A stretch of DNA of 64,000 bases, from contig DWWS01000016.1 of assembly GCA_019119595.1 (NCBI GenBank), positions 27,744-91,743 of the forward strand. The letters are read 5' to 3'. The stretch's first letter is position 1; each line of letters begins with the position of its first letter. Origin of the DNA: Candidatus Eisenbergiella merdavium. GTDB taxonomy: Bacteria > Bacillota > Clostridia > Lachnospirales > Lachnospiraceae. This document shows, in pieces, positions 34,297 to 43,400 of this stretch. Below the pieces are notes generated by a model. That model was not told the DNA's origin. It searched no databases and saw only the letters and a list, made by a program, of their open reading frames with translations. The translations under genes were made by a program, and so were the position numbers.

Positions 34297-35978
34297 AGGG
34301 AAAGAAAATAAAACGGAGGGATCTGATTCCGTTCATCTCTTTTCTGAAAAGGGAATGGTGGGTTCTGGCGGCGGCAACCCTGCTTTTGACGGGATTTTCC
34401 GTGGTGCGCACCTACAGCGCGTCCTATATTTCGGAAATCGTGGAATATCTGCAGACCGGAAGACCGATCGGGGGAGTGATCGCGCTGGCACTGATCGGGG
34501 CCGCAGTGTCCTGCTCTTCCTATGTGATGCGTTACGCGGGCTCCATGCTGTGCGTCATGCTGACGGAAAAGCTGGCGCTTCAGACCCGCCGCAGGCTTGT
34601 GGAGCATCTGGAAAAAATCCCGTGGAGCGAATATGAAAGGCTGAAAACGGGACAGCTGCAGGCCGTGATCCGCAGCGATGTACAGCAGGGAGCGGATCTG
34701 ATCTACTCTGTTTTTTCCAGGATCGAGCTGAATGTGCTGCTGTTTCTTGCTACCTTTGTCTATATGCTTTTGATCAGTCCCGCTCCGGCGGTGCTGATCG
34801 CCGTTTTCACACTCTGCATGGCTTTTGTGAATCAGCGCATCCTGACCAGACAGAAGCTTTACCGGAAGCGTTCCCGGGATGCGGCCGGAGAGGTCGGGGA
34901 AACGGTGCTGACCGCATGCAGGGGCATGAGCACGGTAAAGGCATACAGGGCGCAGCCCTTCATCCTTTCCCTGCTTGGAGAAAAGAAGCGCATCTATAAC
35001 GATGCGGTCTATCAGGCGGAGCGGATCGATGCGGGGAGGCTTTCGGCGTATAACCTGACGAGCAATGTAGTGCTGTACGCGGCGGTGCTCATACTGGGGT
35101 ATGAGGGACTGCAGGGGAAGGTGAGCTGGGGCGATATCCTGGTATTCATCGTTCTGGTACGGCAGGTGATCATGCCGGCAGAGGTGATATTCCGCTGGAT
35201 GGGGCGGGTGGCCGTGGGCCTTGCCGCCTGGGAGCGGATCGGTGATGTGTTCGCCATCCCGGCTGAAGAAAACGGCCGGGGAAGCGTTCCCGAGCCGGAA
35301 GAAGAGTTCGCCTTAAAGGCGGTTTCCTTTTCCTATGGACCGGACGCGCAGATCCTTGACGGGCAGGAGCTTTCTCTGAGAAAGGGGGAACTGACCGCGC
35401 TGATCGGCGGCAGCGGCAGCGGAAAGACCACGCTGTGCAAGATCCTGTGCGGGCTGTATGGAGCGCAGGAAGAGAAAATCGGGGGAGAAACCGGGGAAAA
35501 GGGATACAGGCTGCGGATGGAACGGATCGTGGACGGGAAAAAAGACAAGTCATCCGGCAGCGTGGACTGGTGTGTTTACAATCCTGCCGAGCCGGAGCTG
35601 TTCCGTATGAGCGTTTATGAAAACATCGTATTTGGCCGGACGGAAATAAGCCGTCAGGACTGCATGGCCGCGGCGGAACAGCTGGGGGCCGCGGACTTTA
35701 TCCGCGCTCTGCCGGAGGGGATAGATACGGTGATCGAGGCAGGAGGCCGGACGCTGTCCGGCGGACAGAGACAGGCGGTCATGAATCTGCGCGCCCTGCT
35801 GTCCGGACGGAAAATGCTGATCCTTGACGAAGCCTTCGCCTCGCTGGATACGAATCGACGCGACCGCCTGACGGACTGTCTCAAAAAACAGGGCAGGGAG
35901 AAATTCATACTTCTCGTAGCCCATCAGGAGCGGGTCGCCGGACAGTGTGAGAAGGTGATCGGGATTGGGAAGGCCTGA
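34293..35978 (+). CDS. ABC exporter half-transporter with atypical Q-loop
   Basis: A 561-residue partner of the preceding gene. Six membrane helices precede an ATPase with Walker A GGSGSGKTT, signature LSGGQRQA, Walker B MLILDEAF and H-loop VAHQER. Where other exporters have P-Q before the LF stretch it reads YNPAEPELF, so the Q-loop glutamine is replaced. The region between Walker A and Q-loop has an insertion of about 25 residues (EEKIGGETGEKGYRLRMERI). It is the last gene before a shared terminator. Unequal ATPase sites are usual in heterodimeric exporters. Confidence 0.9.
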   Translation: MKGKKIKRRDLIPFISFLKREWWVLAAATLLLTGFSVVRTYSASYISEIVEYLQTGRPIGGVIALALIGAAVSCSSYVMRYAGSMLCVMLTEKLALQTRRRLVEHLEKIPWSEYERLKTGQLQAVIRSDVQQGADLIYSVFSRIELNVLLFLATFVYMLLISPAPAVLIAVFTLCMAFVNQRILTRQKLYRKRSRDAAGEVGETVLTACRGMSTVKAYRAQPFILSLLGEKKRIYNDAVYQAERIDAGRLSAYNLTSNVVLYAAVLILGYEGLQGKVSWGDILVFIVLVRQVIMPAEVIFRWMGRVAVGLAAWERIGDVFAIPAEENGRGSVPEPEEEFALKAVSFSYGPDAQILDGQELSLRKGELTALIGGSGSGKTTLCKILCGLYGAQEEKIGGETGEKGYRLRMERIVDGKKDKSSGSVDWCVYNPAEPELFRMSVYENIVFGRTEISRQDCMAAAEQLGAADFIRALPEGIDTVIEAGGRTLSGGQRQAVMNLRALLSGRKMLILDEAFASLDTNRRDRLTDCLKKQGREKFILLVAHQERVAGQCEKVIGIGKA

Positions 35979-36011
35979 AAACAACTCCGGCTGTAATCAT
36001 GATTTTTCGTA

Positions 36012-36075
36012 AAAGGAGCACCCGATCCGCCTGGCAGGCGCATGCTGGCTTCGCAAACGGATGGGATGCTCCTTT
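36012..36075. terminator. Bidirectional terminator between convergent operons
   Basis: AAAGGAGCA (36012-36020) pairs with TGCTCCTTT (36067-36075), CCC with GGG and ATCCG (36025-36029) with CGGAT (36058-36062). It separates the exporter pair (plus) from the dehydrogenase operon (minus). The 36076-36157 remainder is AT-rich and empty. Confidence 0.7.
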
Positions 36076-36157
36076 CCCTGTTTCATGATTTGAAATAAAA
36101 TATTTTGAAGTAAAATGATTTAAAATTATATATATATTTATTATTTTGCTTAATTTA

Positions 36158-37102
36158 TTAAAGAGTACGCAGAATGCGCAGCACCTGCTTCAGCTCCTCC
36201 GGCTTCACCTTATCCGGGAAGCTTCCCGTCCTGACACATTCCTTAAAATACCGGATCTCCTCGGCATAGGCGTTGGTCTGGGGCAGGTCGATATCCCCCG
36301 TGTCGTTTTTCGCGTCGCAGGACAGATCCAGAATGGTTCCGTCGTTCTGATAGATCAGGCATCTGCCGTTCTCCCAGGCTACGAGAGCCTTTTCAAACAG
36401 GAAGCGGAAGGATGCGGTGAAGGGATAAGGCGCGGAGTACCAGGCGCATTCCGTGGTGATGAAGAAGTCCGGAAATTCGTAGACCGCGCTGATGTAATCC
36501 TGCTTTGGAAGCCTGATCCTGTTCTTCTGAAGGTGCGCGGGGGTTCCGAAGGCATAGATGCAGAAATCCAGGTCATGGATATGCAGGTCGAAGGGAACCA
36601 GCCCGCTGTGTTTTTCATCCAGCATCCAGTCGTCCCAGCTCCATCTGGGATAGCCGTTCAGCCGCCCCATATAGCCGGAAAGCAGCTTTCCGTATTTCCC
36701 GGAATCATAGAGCTCCTTAATGAGCTCGTATTCCGGCCAGAAGCGCAGCACCTGGGCCACCATGAAGCAGACGTTGTTTTCTCTGGCCGCCTGATAGACA
36801 CGGTCCACATCTTCTTCCTTCAGGGAGATCGGCTTTTCACAGATGACATGAATGCCCCTTTTCATGGCTTTGATGGCAAAATCCACATGAAGATATGTGG
36901 GCAGACAGATATCAAGAATGTCCAGCTCTTCTTTTTCCAGCATTTCTTCAAAATCAAGATAATGGCGTTTATCCGGGTATGGCTCCAGACGCTCCGGACG
37001 GATATCGCAGAGCGCAGTAAGAAGCGTATTCTCCATGGCGTCCCAGGCGGGGATGTGGGAGCCGCTGATCCCGCCGACGCCGACAAGACCGACTTTAAAC
37101 AT
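36158..37102 (-). CDS. Gfo/Idh/MocA family oxidoreductase
   Basis: A 314-residue NAD(P)-dependent sugar dehydrogenase-like protein. Rossmann motif GLVGVGGISGSH at the N-terminus, and the catalytic-lysine motif ICEKPISLK near residue 95. The C-terminal domain carries the sugar-binding pocket (FDLHIHDLDFC). The ATG at 37102 is chosen because GGAGG lies 5 bases upstream inside the earlier ATG at 37114. It lies 14 bases after the isomerase, in one operon. Confidence 0.92.
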   Translation of the reverse strand: MFKVGLVGVGGISGSHIPAWDAMENTLLTALCDIRPERLEPYPDKRHYLDFEEMLEKEELDILDICLPTYLHVDFAIKAMKRGIHVICEKPISLKEEDVDRVYQAARENNVCFMVAQVLRFWPEYELIKELYDSGKYGKLLSGYMGRLNGYPRWSWDDWMLDEKHSGLVPFDLHIHDLDFCIYAFGTPAHLQKNRIRLPKQDYISAVYEFPDFFITTECAWYSAPYPFTASFRFLFEKALVAWENGRCLIYQNDGTILDLSCDAKNDTGDIDLPQTNAYAEEIRYFKECVRTGSFPDKVKPEELKQVLRILRTL

Positions 37103-37116
37103 AGTAACCTCCATTT

Positions 37117-37950
37117 TTATCCATAAATCTCATCAATGACCGACTGCAGATAATCCCTTGCCTTCAGAATATCGGTAAGCTGCTGCGCGCCGTCGATCTC
37201 CCGTTCGATGGTAACGTAGGAATCGTAGCCAAGCGCATGCAGGCGCGCAAACAAAGCGCGGAAATCCACGCGGCCCTCCCCGATGGGAACCTCCCTCCCC
37301 AGGTCGTGTCCGTTGGTGGGATAGAGGCCGTCCTTGGCGTGGAGATTGCGCACATACCTGCCGAAAACATCCAGCGCGTCCACCGGATTGGCTTTTCCGT
37401 AGAGGATCAGGTTTGCCGTATCCAGGTTGATGCCAAGGTTGTCCGTCCCCACCCGTTCAAAGCAGCGAAGCAGGGTAACGGGGGTTTCCTGGCCCGTTTC
37501 AAAAAGAAGGAACTGGCCGTTCTTTTTCAGATGCTCCGCGACGGTGCGCACCGCGACGCAGAAGCCGCCGAAATTGGGATCGTTGGGATTCTCCGGGATG
37601 AAGCCCATGTGGGTGACCACATCCTGAATGCCCATCAGACGGGCGAAATCCGCTCCGTCGCACAGATTTTTCACACGCATCTGCCGGTATTCGGGCGGCA
37701 CGAGGCCGAGGGTGAGCTGTCCGTCATAAAAATCCCACACCTTCGGCCCCTCCCAGCCGCACCAGAATGCGGATACGCAGATGCCGTACCGTTCCAGAAG
37801 CTCCGTCAGGCGGGCCGCATTTTCTTCCGTCCAGACGGACGGGTTCCAGGCAAGGAGCTGACAGGAATCGAAATGATTTTCCTGCAGGCTTTTCAGCTTT
37901 CCCTCGATGCCGTCCATGGAATCAAGGGAGACACAGGTTCCTATTTTCAT
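37117..37950 (-). CDS. Sugar phosphate isomerase/epimerase (AP endonuclease 2 family TIM barrel)
   Basis: A 277-residue xylose-isomerase-like barrel. Visible metal-site stretches are VVTHMGFIPENPNDPNF, LLFETGQETP, NLDTANL and HAKDG. Such enzymes interconvert or epimerise sugars or keto-sugars and often act with Gfo/Idh/MocA dehydrogenases, as here. Starts at ATG 37950 after GGAGGTAAAG; the upstream extension to 37983 lacks a ribosome site. It is the first gene of the minus operon, with a hairpin leader just upstream. Confidence 0.9.
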   Translation of the reverse strand: MKIGTCVSLDSMDGIEGKLKSLQENHFDSCQLLAWNPSVWTEENAARLTELLERYGICVSAFWCGWEGPKVWDFYDGQLTLGLVPPEYRQMRVKNLCDGADFARLMGIQDVVTHMGFIPENPNDPNFGGFCVAVRTVAEHLKKNGQFLLFETGQETPVTLLRCFERVGTDNLGINLDTANLILYGKANPVDALDVFGRYVRNLHAKDGLYPTNGHDLGREVPIGEGRVDFRALFARLHALGYDSYVTIEREIDGAQQLTDILKARDYLQSVIDEIYG

Positions 37951-37965
37951 CTTTACCTCCATTTC

Positions 37966-38010
37966 CGGAGCGTAGCAAAGCATTGCTTTGCGGCGAGGCG
38001 CTAAGCTCCG
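37966..38010 (-). promoter_or_regulatory. Hairpin leader of the isomerase gene
   Basis: CGGAGC (37966-37971) pairs with GCTCCG (38005-38010), enclosing GCAAAGCA-T-TGCTTTGC (37975-37991). On the minus strand it ends in GCTCCGGAAATGGAGGTAAAG before the ATG, close to the GCTTCGGAATGGAGGTAAAT leader of the sulfatase gene. Confidence 0.55.
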
Positions 38011-38105
38011 TTTTAAGGCGGTTTTTGAAATGCCGCCTCTTTTTCTCTACCATACCACGGCAGGGAGAAGCGGAAAAGGCCTGTTTTTGCTCTGCATTTG
38101 TGCTA

Positions 38106-38218
38106 TTTTTACTTTTTTTGTAAAAGGGCCGAAAAGGGCCCGCATCTGAAAAAAGGTAAAAATATTACAAAAGCACCTGCAAATATCAGATGCTCCCGCC
38201 TGCCGGATATGATATGAT
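38106..38218 (+). promoter_or_regulatory. Promoter region of the second dehydrogenase operon with dyads
   Basis: TTTTGTAA (38116-38123) and TTACAAAA (38165-38172) form an inverted pair, and TTTTTAC (38106-38112) with GTAAAAA (38156-38162) a second. Tandem TATGAT (38208-38213, 38213-38218) are possible -10 elements without a good -35. AraC at 39326 is the likely regulator. Confidence 0.4.
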
Positions 38219-38250
38219 GAAAAAAACAAAGGAAGGGAACGAAAAAGAAC

Positions 38251-39270
38251 ATGAAAAAATTCAGGGCGGCAGTGATCGGCTGCGGAAATATTTCGGTGAT
38301 GCATCTGGATTCCATTACCCATCTGGAGGGGCTGGAGCTGGCGGCGGTCTGCGATATCAGGCCGGAGCGGGCGCAGCATGCCGCGGAAAAATATCATACA
38401 AGGGCATACACGGATTACCGGAGACTGCTGGAAGAGGAGAAGCCGGACGCCGTGCATCTGTGCCTGCCCCATTATCTGCACACGCCAGCGGCGCAGGATG
38501 CCATCCGGGCGGGGGTGCATGTGCTCAGTGAAAAGCCCATGAGCATCCGCTATGAGGACGCGCTGGAGACGGTGGAGCTGGCGGAAGCCTGCGGCGTGCA
38601 GTACGGCGTGATCTTTCAGTGCCGCTACAACACGCCCTCTCAGCTTGTGAAGAAAAGGATCGCGGACGGCAGGCTTGGCCGGGTGAAATGCGCGAGGAGC
38701 ACGCTGACCTGGTACCGGCCGGACGATTATTATGCCGGTTCGGACTGGAAGGGAACCTGGGAGAAGGAGGGCGGCGGCGTAATGATCGATCAGGCCATCC
38801 ATTCTCTTGATCTTGCCAACTGGTTCATCGACAGCGCGCCGGTTTCCGTCCAGGCCTCCCTTCACAACCGGGGGCATCGCGGGATGGCGGTGGAGGATAC
38901 CGGAGAGGGGCTGATCCGATATGAAAACGGCAGCGCGCTTTTCTTTTACGCCATGAACAACTATCTGGTGGACGAGCCCATTGAGATCCGGCTGGTCTGC
39001 GAGCACGGGACGGCCCGCCTTTCCTACGACGAAGCCGTGATCAGTTATGGGGACGGCACAGTGGAGGCTGTGAAAAACCAGCCCCAGCAGATCGTTTCCT
39101 ATACCGGCGGAAAGCCCTATTGGGGCAGCCAGCACGCTGTCCAGATCGATCAGTTTTATAAGGCGCTCACAGGAGGGGAGGAGCTGGAGATCAGCGGGAG
39201 AGAGGCGCTGAAGATCCAGAGGATCATCTGCGGGATCTATGAAAACCCCGTGGAAAGGTCTGATCAATAA
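38251..39270 (+). CDS. Gfo/Idh/MocA family oxidoreductase
   Basis: A 339-residue paralogue of the gene at 36158. N-terminal Rossmann stretch AAVIGCGNISVMH, catalytic-lysine motif LSEKPMSIR near residue 96, and GGGVMIDQAIHSLDLANW in the C-terminal domain, where the His is a usual catalytic partner. A long spacer separates it from the divergent isomerase operon. AraC follows after 55 bases, possibly in the same transcript. Substrate unknown; neighbours imply a sugar or inositol-like compound. Confidence 0.92.
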   Translation: MKKFRAAVIGCGNISVMHLDSITHLEGLELAAVCDIRPERAQHAAEKYHTRAYTDYRRLLEEEKPDAVHLCLPHYLHTPAAQDAIRAGVHVLSEKPMSIRYEDALETVELAEACGVQYGVIFQCRYNTPSQLVKKRIADGRLGRVKCARSTLTWYRPDDYYAGSDWKGTWEKEGGGVMIDQAIHSLDLANWFIDSAPVSVQASLHNRGHRGMAVEDTGEGLIRYENGSALFFYAMNNYLVDEPIEIRLVCEHGTARLSYDEAVISYGDGTVEAVKNQPQQIVSYTGGKPYWGSQHAVQIDQFYKALTGGEELEISGREALKIQRIICGIYENPVERSDQ

Positions 39271-39325
39271 GTGAGAAGGTCTGTATAAATAATAGGAAAG
39301 AAACGGTGCAAAGGAGGAAAACGGA

Positions 39326-40177
39326 ATGCTGGACGCGTATAAGGAGCTGACTCCGGTGGTTTACGGGGAAAACGCGGTGAAGCATCTCTATACGGAGCGG
39401 CGGACGCCGGGGGAGCTTTGCTTTGCCATGCACTGGCATGACCGGATGGAGGTTCTCTATGTTGTGGGCGGAAGCCTGGAGCTGCATGCCGGGGAGGGAA
39501 GATATACCGTCTGCGCCGGGCAGAGCGCCATTGCGGCGCCCCGTCAGCTTCACGGTGGCTTTGCTGGCGGGGAAGGAGTGGTTTATCATACGTTCATGTT
39601 CGACGTGGATAAATTCTGCAACTCGACCCTGGCTGCGCAAAAATATCTGCTTCCTGTCCGGGAAGGCCGGGTTGTTTTCAGGCGGGTCGTCGACGACGAA
39701 GGGCTGCGAAAGGTACAGGAGCGTCTTCTGACTGCCCTCTCAGACGGAGAAGCCCATCCGCTGACGACGGTGGGGATCGTCTATGAGCTGCTGGGCATTC
39801 TGTACGGCTTTCGTGTGGAAAGCAGCAGTCTTTTGAAAAAACAGAACCAGGCCTTTTCCCAGATCCTGCAATATGTGAACGACCGGTTTACACAGAGGCT
39901 TTCCCCAAGGGAGGTGAGCGTCAGATTCGGCTACAATGAAACCTATTTCTGCCGCCGCTTTAAGGAGATCACAGGTTTGACCTTCAGCGGCTACCTTCTG
40001 GCCCTGCGCATGGAATACGCCCAGAAGCTTCTTCTGGAAAGGCAGGAGGAGATCGGAAGCGTCGCCTGGAAATGCGGCTATCCGGACGCAAGCTATTTTT
40101 CTCATTGCTTCAAAAAGCAGTTCGGGATCAGTCCGATGGAGTTTCGGAAGGGAAAAGAAAACGCATTTTTACAATAA
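39326..40177 (+). CDS. AraC-family transcriptional regulator
   Basis: A 283-residue regulator with N-terminal cupin (AMHWHDRMEVLYVVGGSLEL, with HGGFAGGEGVVYHTFMFD) and two C-terminal helix-turn-helix segments (LSPREVSVRFGYNETYFCRRF; CGYPDASYFSHCFKKQFG). AAGGAGG precedes ATG 39326. It lies after the oxidoreductase and probably governs both nearby sugar operons. Confidence 0.93.
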   Translation: MLDAYKELTPVVYGENAVKHLYTERRTPGELCFAMHWHDRMEVLYVVGGSLELHAGEGRYTVCAGQSAIAAPRQLHGGFAGGEGVVYHTFMFDVDKFCNSTLAAQKYLLPVREGRVVFRRVVDDEGLRKVQERLLTALSDGEAHPLTTVGIVYELLGILYGFRVESSSLLKKQNQAFSQILQYVNDRFTQRLSPREVSVRFGYNETYFCRRFKEITGLTFSGYLLALRMEYAQKLLLERQEEIGSVAWKCGYPDASYFSHCFKKQFGISPMEFRKGKENAFLQ

Positions 40178-40304
40178 TATTAAGAAAATATGAAGTTGAA
40201 GAAATATGGCCGGACGCTCTTTTTTTTCCGCTGAAAATGTATTATGCTTATTAAGCGCATGAAAAGAGACAAAAGATATTTTGCGGGAAAGTGGAGTGAA
40301 CGGC

Positions 40305-41717
40305 GTGGCAGGTTTTGAATTGGGAAGGTTGCTTGGAGAAAATAGTCTGGTGTTTTGCAGTCTGGAATTCCTGTTTCGATTCCTGCCTGTTTTTTTATTT
40401 GCCTTTTATGTAACCCCTCGCAGATACAGGAATGCGACGCTGTTCATAGGAAGCGTTCTGCTGTATGCCTGCGCGCAGCCGCGGTACGTGCTTCTTCTGC
40501 TTGCTGTGACCGCGCTGAATTATCTGGTGGGGCTCAGAATGGAGGATGCGTCCCGAATTCATCACCGAAGGCGAAGACGGGTCGCAATGTCCAAATGGCT
40601 GCTTCTGGCAGGCGCGACGGATATCGGGATCCTCGCCTTTTTCAAGATCGCGGGAGCGGCCACAGGAAACCTGCTGCTGCCCCTTGGGCTCAGCTTCTAC
40701 ACCTTTAAGCTGGTGTCCTGGCAGGCGGATCTCTTCCGCGGCGTGACGGAGGCGGAGCATTCCTTCTGGCGGTTCGGCGCCTATATCTGCATGTTTCCTC
40801 AGATCACCAGCGGGCCGATCATGCGGTATGAGGATGCGCGGGAGGGGCTGATGGGAGAGCGGATCAGTCCGGAGCAGTTTGAAGAGGGGCTTCGCCTTCT
40901 TGTCCTTGGGCTCGCCGCGAAGGTGCTTCTTGCGGACAGATTGGGGATTTTGTGGAACGATATCCAGACCATCGGCTTTGAGAGCATCTCCACGCCGCTG
41001 GCCTGGCTTGGAGCCTTCGCGTACTCTCTCCAGCTCTATTTTGATTTTGAGGGCTACTCGCTGATGGCGGTGGGGATCGGGATCATGCTGGGCTTTCCCT
41101 ATGTGCGGAATTTCAATCAGCCCTACAGCGCTTCCAGCGTGAGCGATTTCTGGCGGCGCTGGCATATGACGCTGGGAAGCTGGTTTCGGGATTATGTTTA
41201 TATCCCGATGGGCGGAAACAGGCGGGGAACGAAGCGTCTGATCGTCAATCTGGCTGTCGTATGGCTGCTTACCGGGATCTGGCACGGAAACGGCTTGAAT
41301 TTCATAGTCTGGGGACTTGCGGTGGGCGGCATCATCATCCTGGAGAAGCTGATCTATGGGGCGTGGCTGAAAAAGAGGAGAGTGCTTTCTCATATTTACG
41401 TGCTGACGCTCGTTCCTCTCACCTGGATGATCTTTGCCATCAACGGCCTGCGGGAGCTTGGCGTGTATTTTGCCAGGCTGTTTCCGTTCTTCGGCATTGG
41501 AGAAACGCTGAACGCGGGGGATATCGGAAAATATCTGTCCATGTACTGGCCGTACCTTCTGACAGGCGTGCTGTGCTGTATTCCGGCGCTGGCCCGTATT
41601 TATGAAAAATGGAAAAATAAATGGTTTGTCACGATCCTGCTCTTTCTTTTGTTCTGGGCGGCGGTATACCGGCTTTCCATTTCGGCCGGGAATCCGTTTT
41701 TGTATTTCAGCTTTTAG
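40305..41717 (+). CDS. MBOAT-family O-acyltransferase (AlgI/PatA-like)
   Basis: An integral membrane enzyme with about ten helices that moves acyl groups, generally acetyl, across the membrane for attachment to surface polysaccharide. The family histidine pair is visible: FWRRWHMTL (His287) and LTGIWHGNGLNF (His327). It starts best at GTG 40305, with GGAG 8 bases upstream; an alternative is TTG 40281. At about 470 residues the length is normal. The next gene, an SGNH hydrolase, would complete the transfer, as AlgJ/AlgX or PatB do. Confidence 0.93.
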   Translation: MAGFELGRLLGENSLVFCSLEFLFRFLPVFLFAFYVTPRRYRNATLFIGSVLLYACAQPRYVLLLLAVTALNYLVGLRMEDASRIHHRRRRRVAMSKWLLLAGATDIGILAFFKIAGAATGNLLLPLGLSFYTFKLVSWQADLFRGVTEAEHSFWRFGAYICMFPQITSGPIMRYEDAREGLMGERISPEQFEEGLRLLVLGLAAKVLLADRLGILWNDIQTIGFESISTPLAWLGAFAYSLQLYFDFEGYSLMAVGIGIMLGFPYVRNFNQPYSASSVSDFWRRWHMTLGSWFRDYVYIPMGGNRRGTKRLIVNLAVVWLLTGIWHGNGLNFIVWGLAVGGIIILEKLIYGAWLKKRRVLSHIYVLTLVPLTWMIFAINGLRELGVYFARLFPFFGIGETLNAGDIGKYLSMYWPYLLTGVLCCIPALARIYEKWKNKWFVTILLFLLFWAAVYRLSISAGNPFLYFSF

Positions 41718-41748
41718 ACGAAAAGAGGATCGGAAAAGGAAGGCGATT

Positions 41749-43332
41749 ATGAATAAATGGAAGCAGCATTCCCTGCTTTTCCTCCTGTTTGCCAGCGCTC
41801 TTGTGCTGACGGGAGCGGGATTTGCGGGAGAGCACAGCATATATGCGGATTATTCCAGACAGAACGGCTGGATGACGCCTGCCGTCTCTCTGGTGTTTCA
41901 GGGCCTGAAGGACGGCGTCGGCCCCTGGGAGCTGTTTTCCGGAGCGGCGCGGACCGGAGCGGAAGCGGATGGGGCGGGAAGCGCGGCGGACGGCGGGAAG
42001 TCTGAAGCAGCCGTCGGGCCTGAAGCAGCCGCCGGGCCTGCAGAGGCGGAAAGCGTCGGCCCTGACGGAGAGGCTGTCCCGGCTGAGGAAGGAGGCCCTT
42101 TGGCTCCGGAGAATGGCGGTGATACCGACGGACAAGGCGGAGGTCCTGGGAGCGCGGCCGGAGAAAATGGAACCGCAGGCGGCGTTTCGGAGAACGGAAT
42201 ATCTGGAAATGCCGTATCGGAAAATACCGTCTCAGGAAATAATGTCTCCGGAAAAGTCTCCGATAATACCGTTTCTGAAAACACGATTTCAGGAAATATT
42301 ATTTCCGGAAATATCATTTCCGGGAATATCGTTTCCGGGAATGCTCCGGGAGAGACCGGCTCAGAATATACGGGCTCACAAGAGGAGCCGGCGTCTTCCG
42401 AAGCGGCGTTTACCGCATCCGACGGGAAGCAGTACGACCGGTTCGGACAGCTGATCGGATCGGGAAAGACGGAGACGGGACAGCCGGAAGCCGAACGTCC
42501 GGAATCGGAGCAAACGGGGGATGCGAAAACGGAGCAGCCAGTGGAAGCGCAGACAGACACAGAGCAGCCTGTAGACGGGGCAGAGAAAGCCGGACAGGAA
42601 GGCGCGGCAAAGGAAAACGGAGGGACTTCGTCCGGACAGGAAAGCGCGCAGCAGGGAGAAAGGCCAGCCGCTGGTGCGGATGAGACGTCCGGAGAGCAGC
42701 CGCAGGAGGCTGGCGGGAAACCGTGCGCCTTCACGCAGGTGCAGGAAAGCTATTTTGACGACGCGCTCTTCATTGGAGATTCCCGGACGGTGGGAATGGA
42801 GGAATACGGAGGTTTTCAGGAAAGCACTGTCTTTTTTGCCAAAACCTCGCTGACGATCTATGATCTGTTTGAGGAGCCGGAGAAATTTGCCCGGCTTACG
42901 AATGGGAAAAAGGCGACGCTGGAGGAGGCGCTGACAGAGAGGAAATTCGGGAAGATCTATATCATGCTCGGGATCAACGAGCTTGGCCGGGGAACCACGG
43001 AGAGCTTCTTCACCGTCTATGCGCAGGCCGTGAACCGGATCCGCATGCTTCAGCCGGACGCGCTGATCTTCATCCAGGGAATCATGCGTGTGGGAGAGGA
43101 AAAGAGTAATACGGATCAGATTTTCAACAATGCGAACATCAACGAGCGGAACCAGGCGCTGTCCCTGATGGCGGATAACCGGACCATATTTTATCTGGAG
43201 GTCAACGATGCGGTCTGCGATGAGAACGGAAATCTGATTTCTGATTATACCTTTGACCAGATCCATCTGAAGGCCAAATATTATCAGCTTTGGAAGGACT
43301 ATCTGTTTGCCCACGGAATTCTGAAAAACTGA
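41749..43332 (+). CDS. SGNH/GDSL hydrolase-like protein with repeat-rich linker
   Basis: A 527-residue extracytoplasmic protein. An N-terminal hydrophobic segment (about 8-26) is a signal or anchor. Residues 60-330 are low-complexity Ala/Glu/Gly with a 5-residue repeat at 146-198 of the type V-S-[GE]-N-x or I-S-G-N-x. The C-terminal 195 residues are the catalytic SGNH domain: block I FIGDSRT with Ser345, block III GINELG, and block V DQIH with Asp503 and His506. The domain fits acetyl transfer or hydrolysis on cell-surface glycan, together with the MBOAT protein upstream. Confidence 0.88.
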   Translation: MNKWKQHSLLFLLFASALVLTGAGFAGEHSIYADYSRQNGWMTPAVSLVFQGLKDGVGPWELFSGAARTGAEADGAGSAADGGKSEAAVGPEAAAGPAEAESVGPDGEAVPAEEGGPLAPENGGDTDGQGGGPGSAAGENGTAGGVSENGISGNAVSENTVSGNNVSGKVSDNTVSENTISGNIISGNIISGNIVSGNAPGETGSEYTGSQEEPASSEAAFTASDGKQYDRFGQLIGSGKTETGQPEAERPESEQTGDAKTEQPVEAQTDTEQPVDGAEKAGQEGAAKENGGTSSGQESAQQGERPAAGADETSGEQPQEAGGKPCAFTQVQESYFDDALFIGDSRTVGMEEYGGFQESTVFFAKTSLTIYDLFEEPEKFARLTNGKKATLEEALTERKFGKIYIMLGINELGRGTTESFFTVYAQAVNRIRMLQPDALIFIQGIMRVGEEKSNTDQIFNNANINERNQALSLMADNRTIFYLEVNDAVCDENGNLISDYTFDQIHLKAKYYQLWKDYLFAHGILKN

Positions 43333-43344
43333 GATGTTTTATTG

Positions 43345-43373
43345 TTGACAAACCGAATCCGGTTATGTATAAT
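43345..43373 (+). promoter_or_regulatory. Consensus promoter of yceD-rpmF
   Basis: Perfect TTGACA (43345-43350), 17-base spacer, perfect TATAAT (43368-43373). The best promoter in the window, 28 bases upstream of the yceD ATG, which has TAGGAG as ribosome site. Confidence 0.9.
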
Positions 43374-43400
43374 TAACAAAGTGCGAATTAGGAGTTTACT

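Noticed and set aside
21168..36157. Peptide antibiotic cluster with the exporters
   Set aside because: I looked for small precursor frames and modifying enzymes near both exporter groups and saw none.
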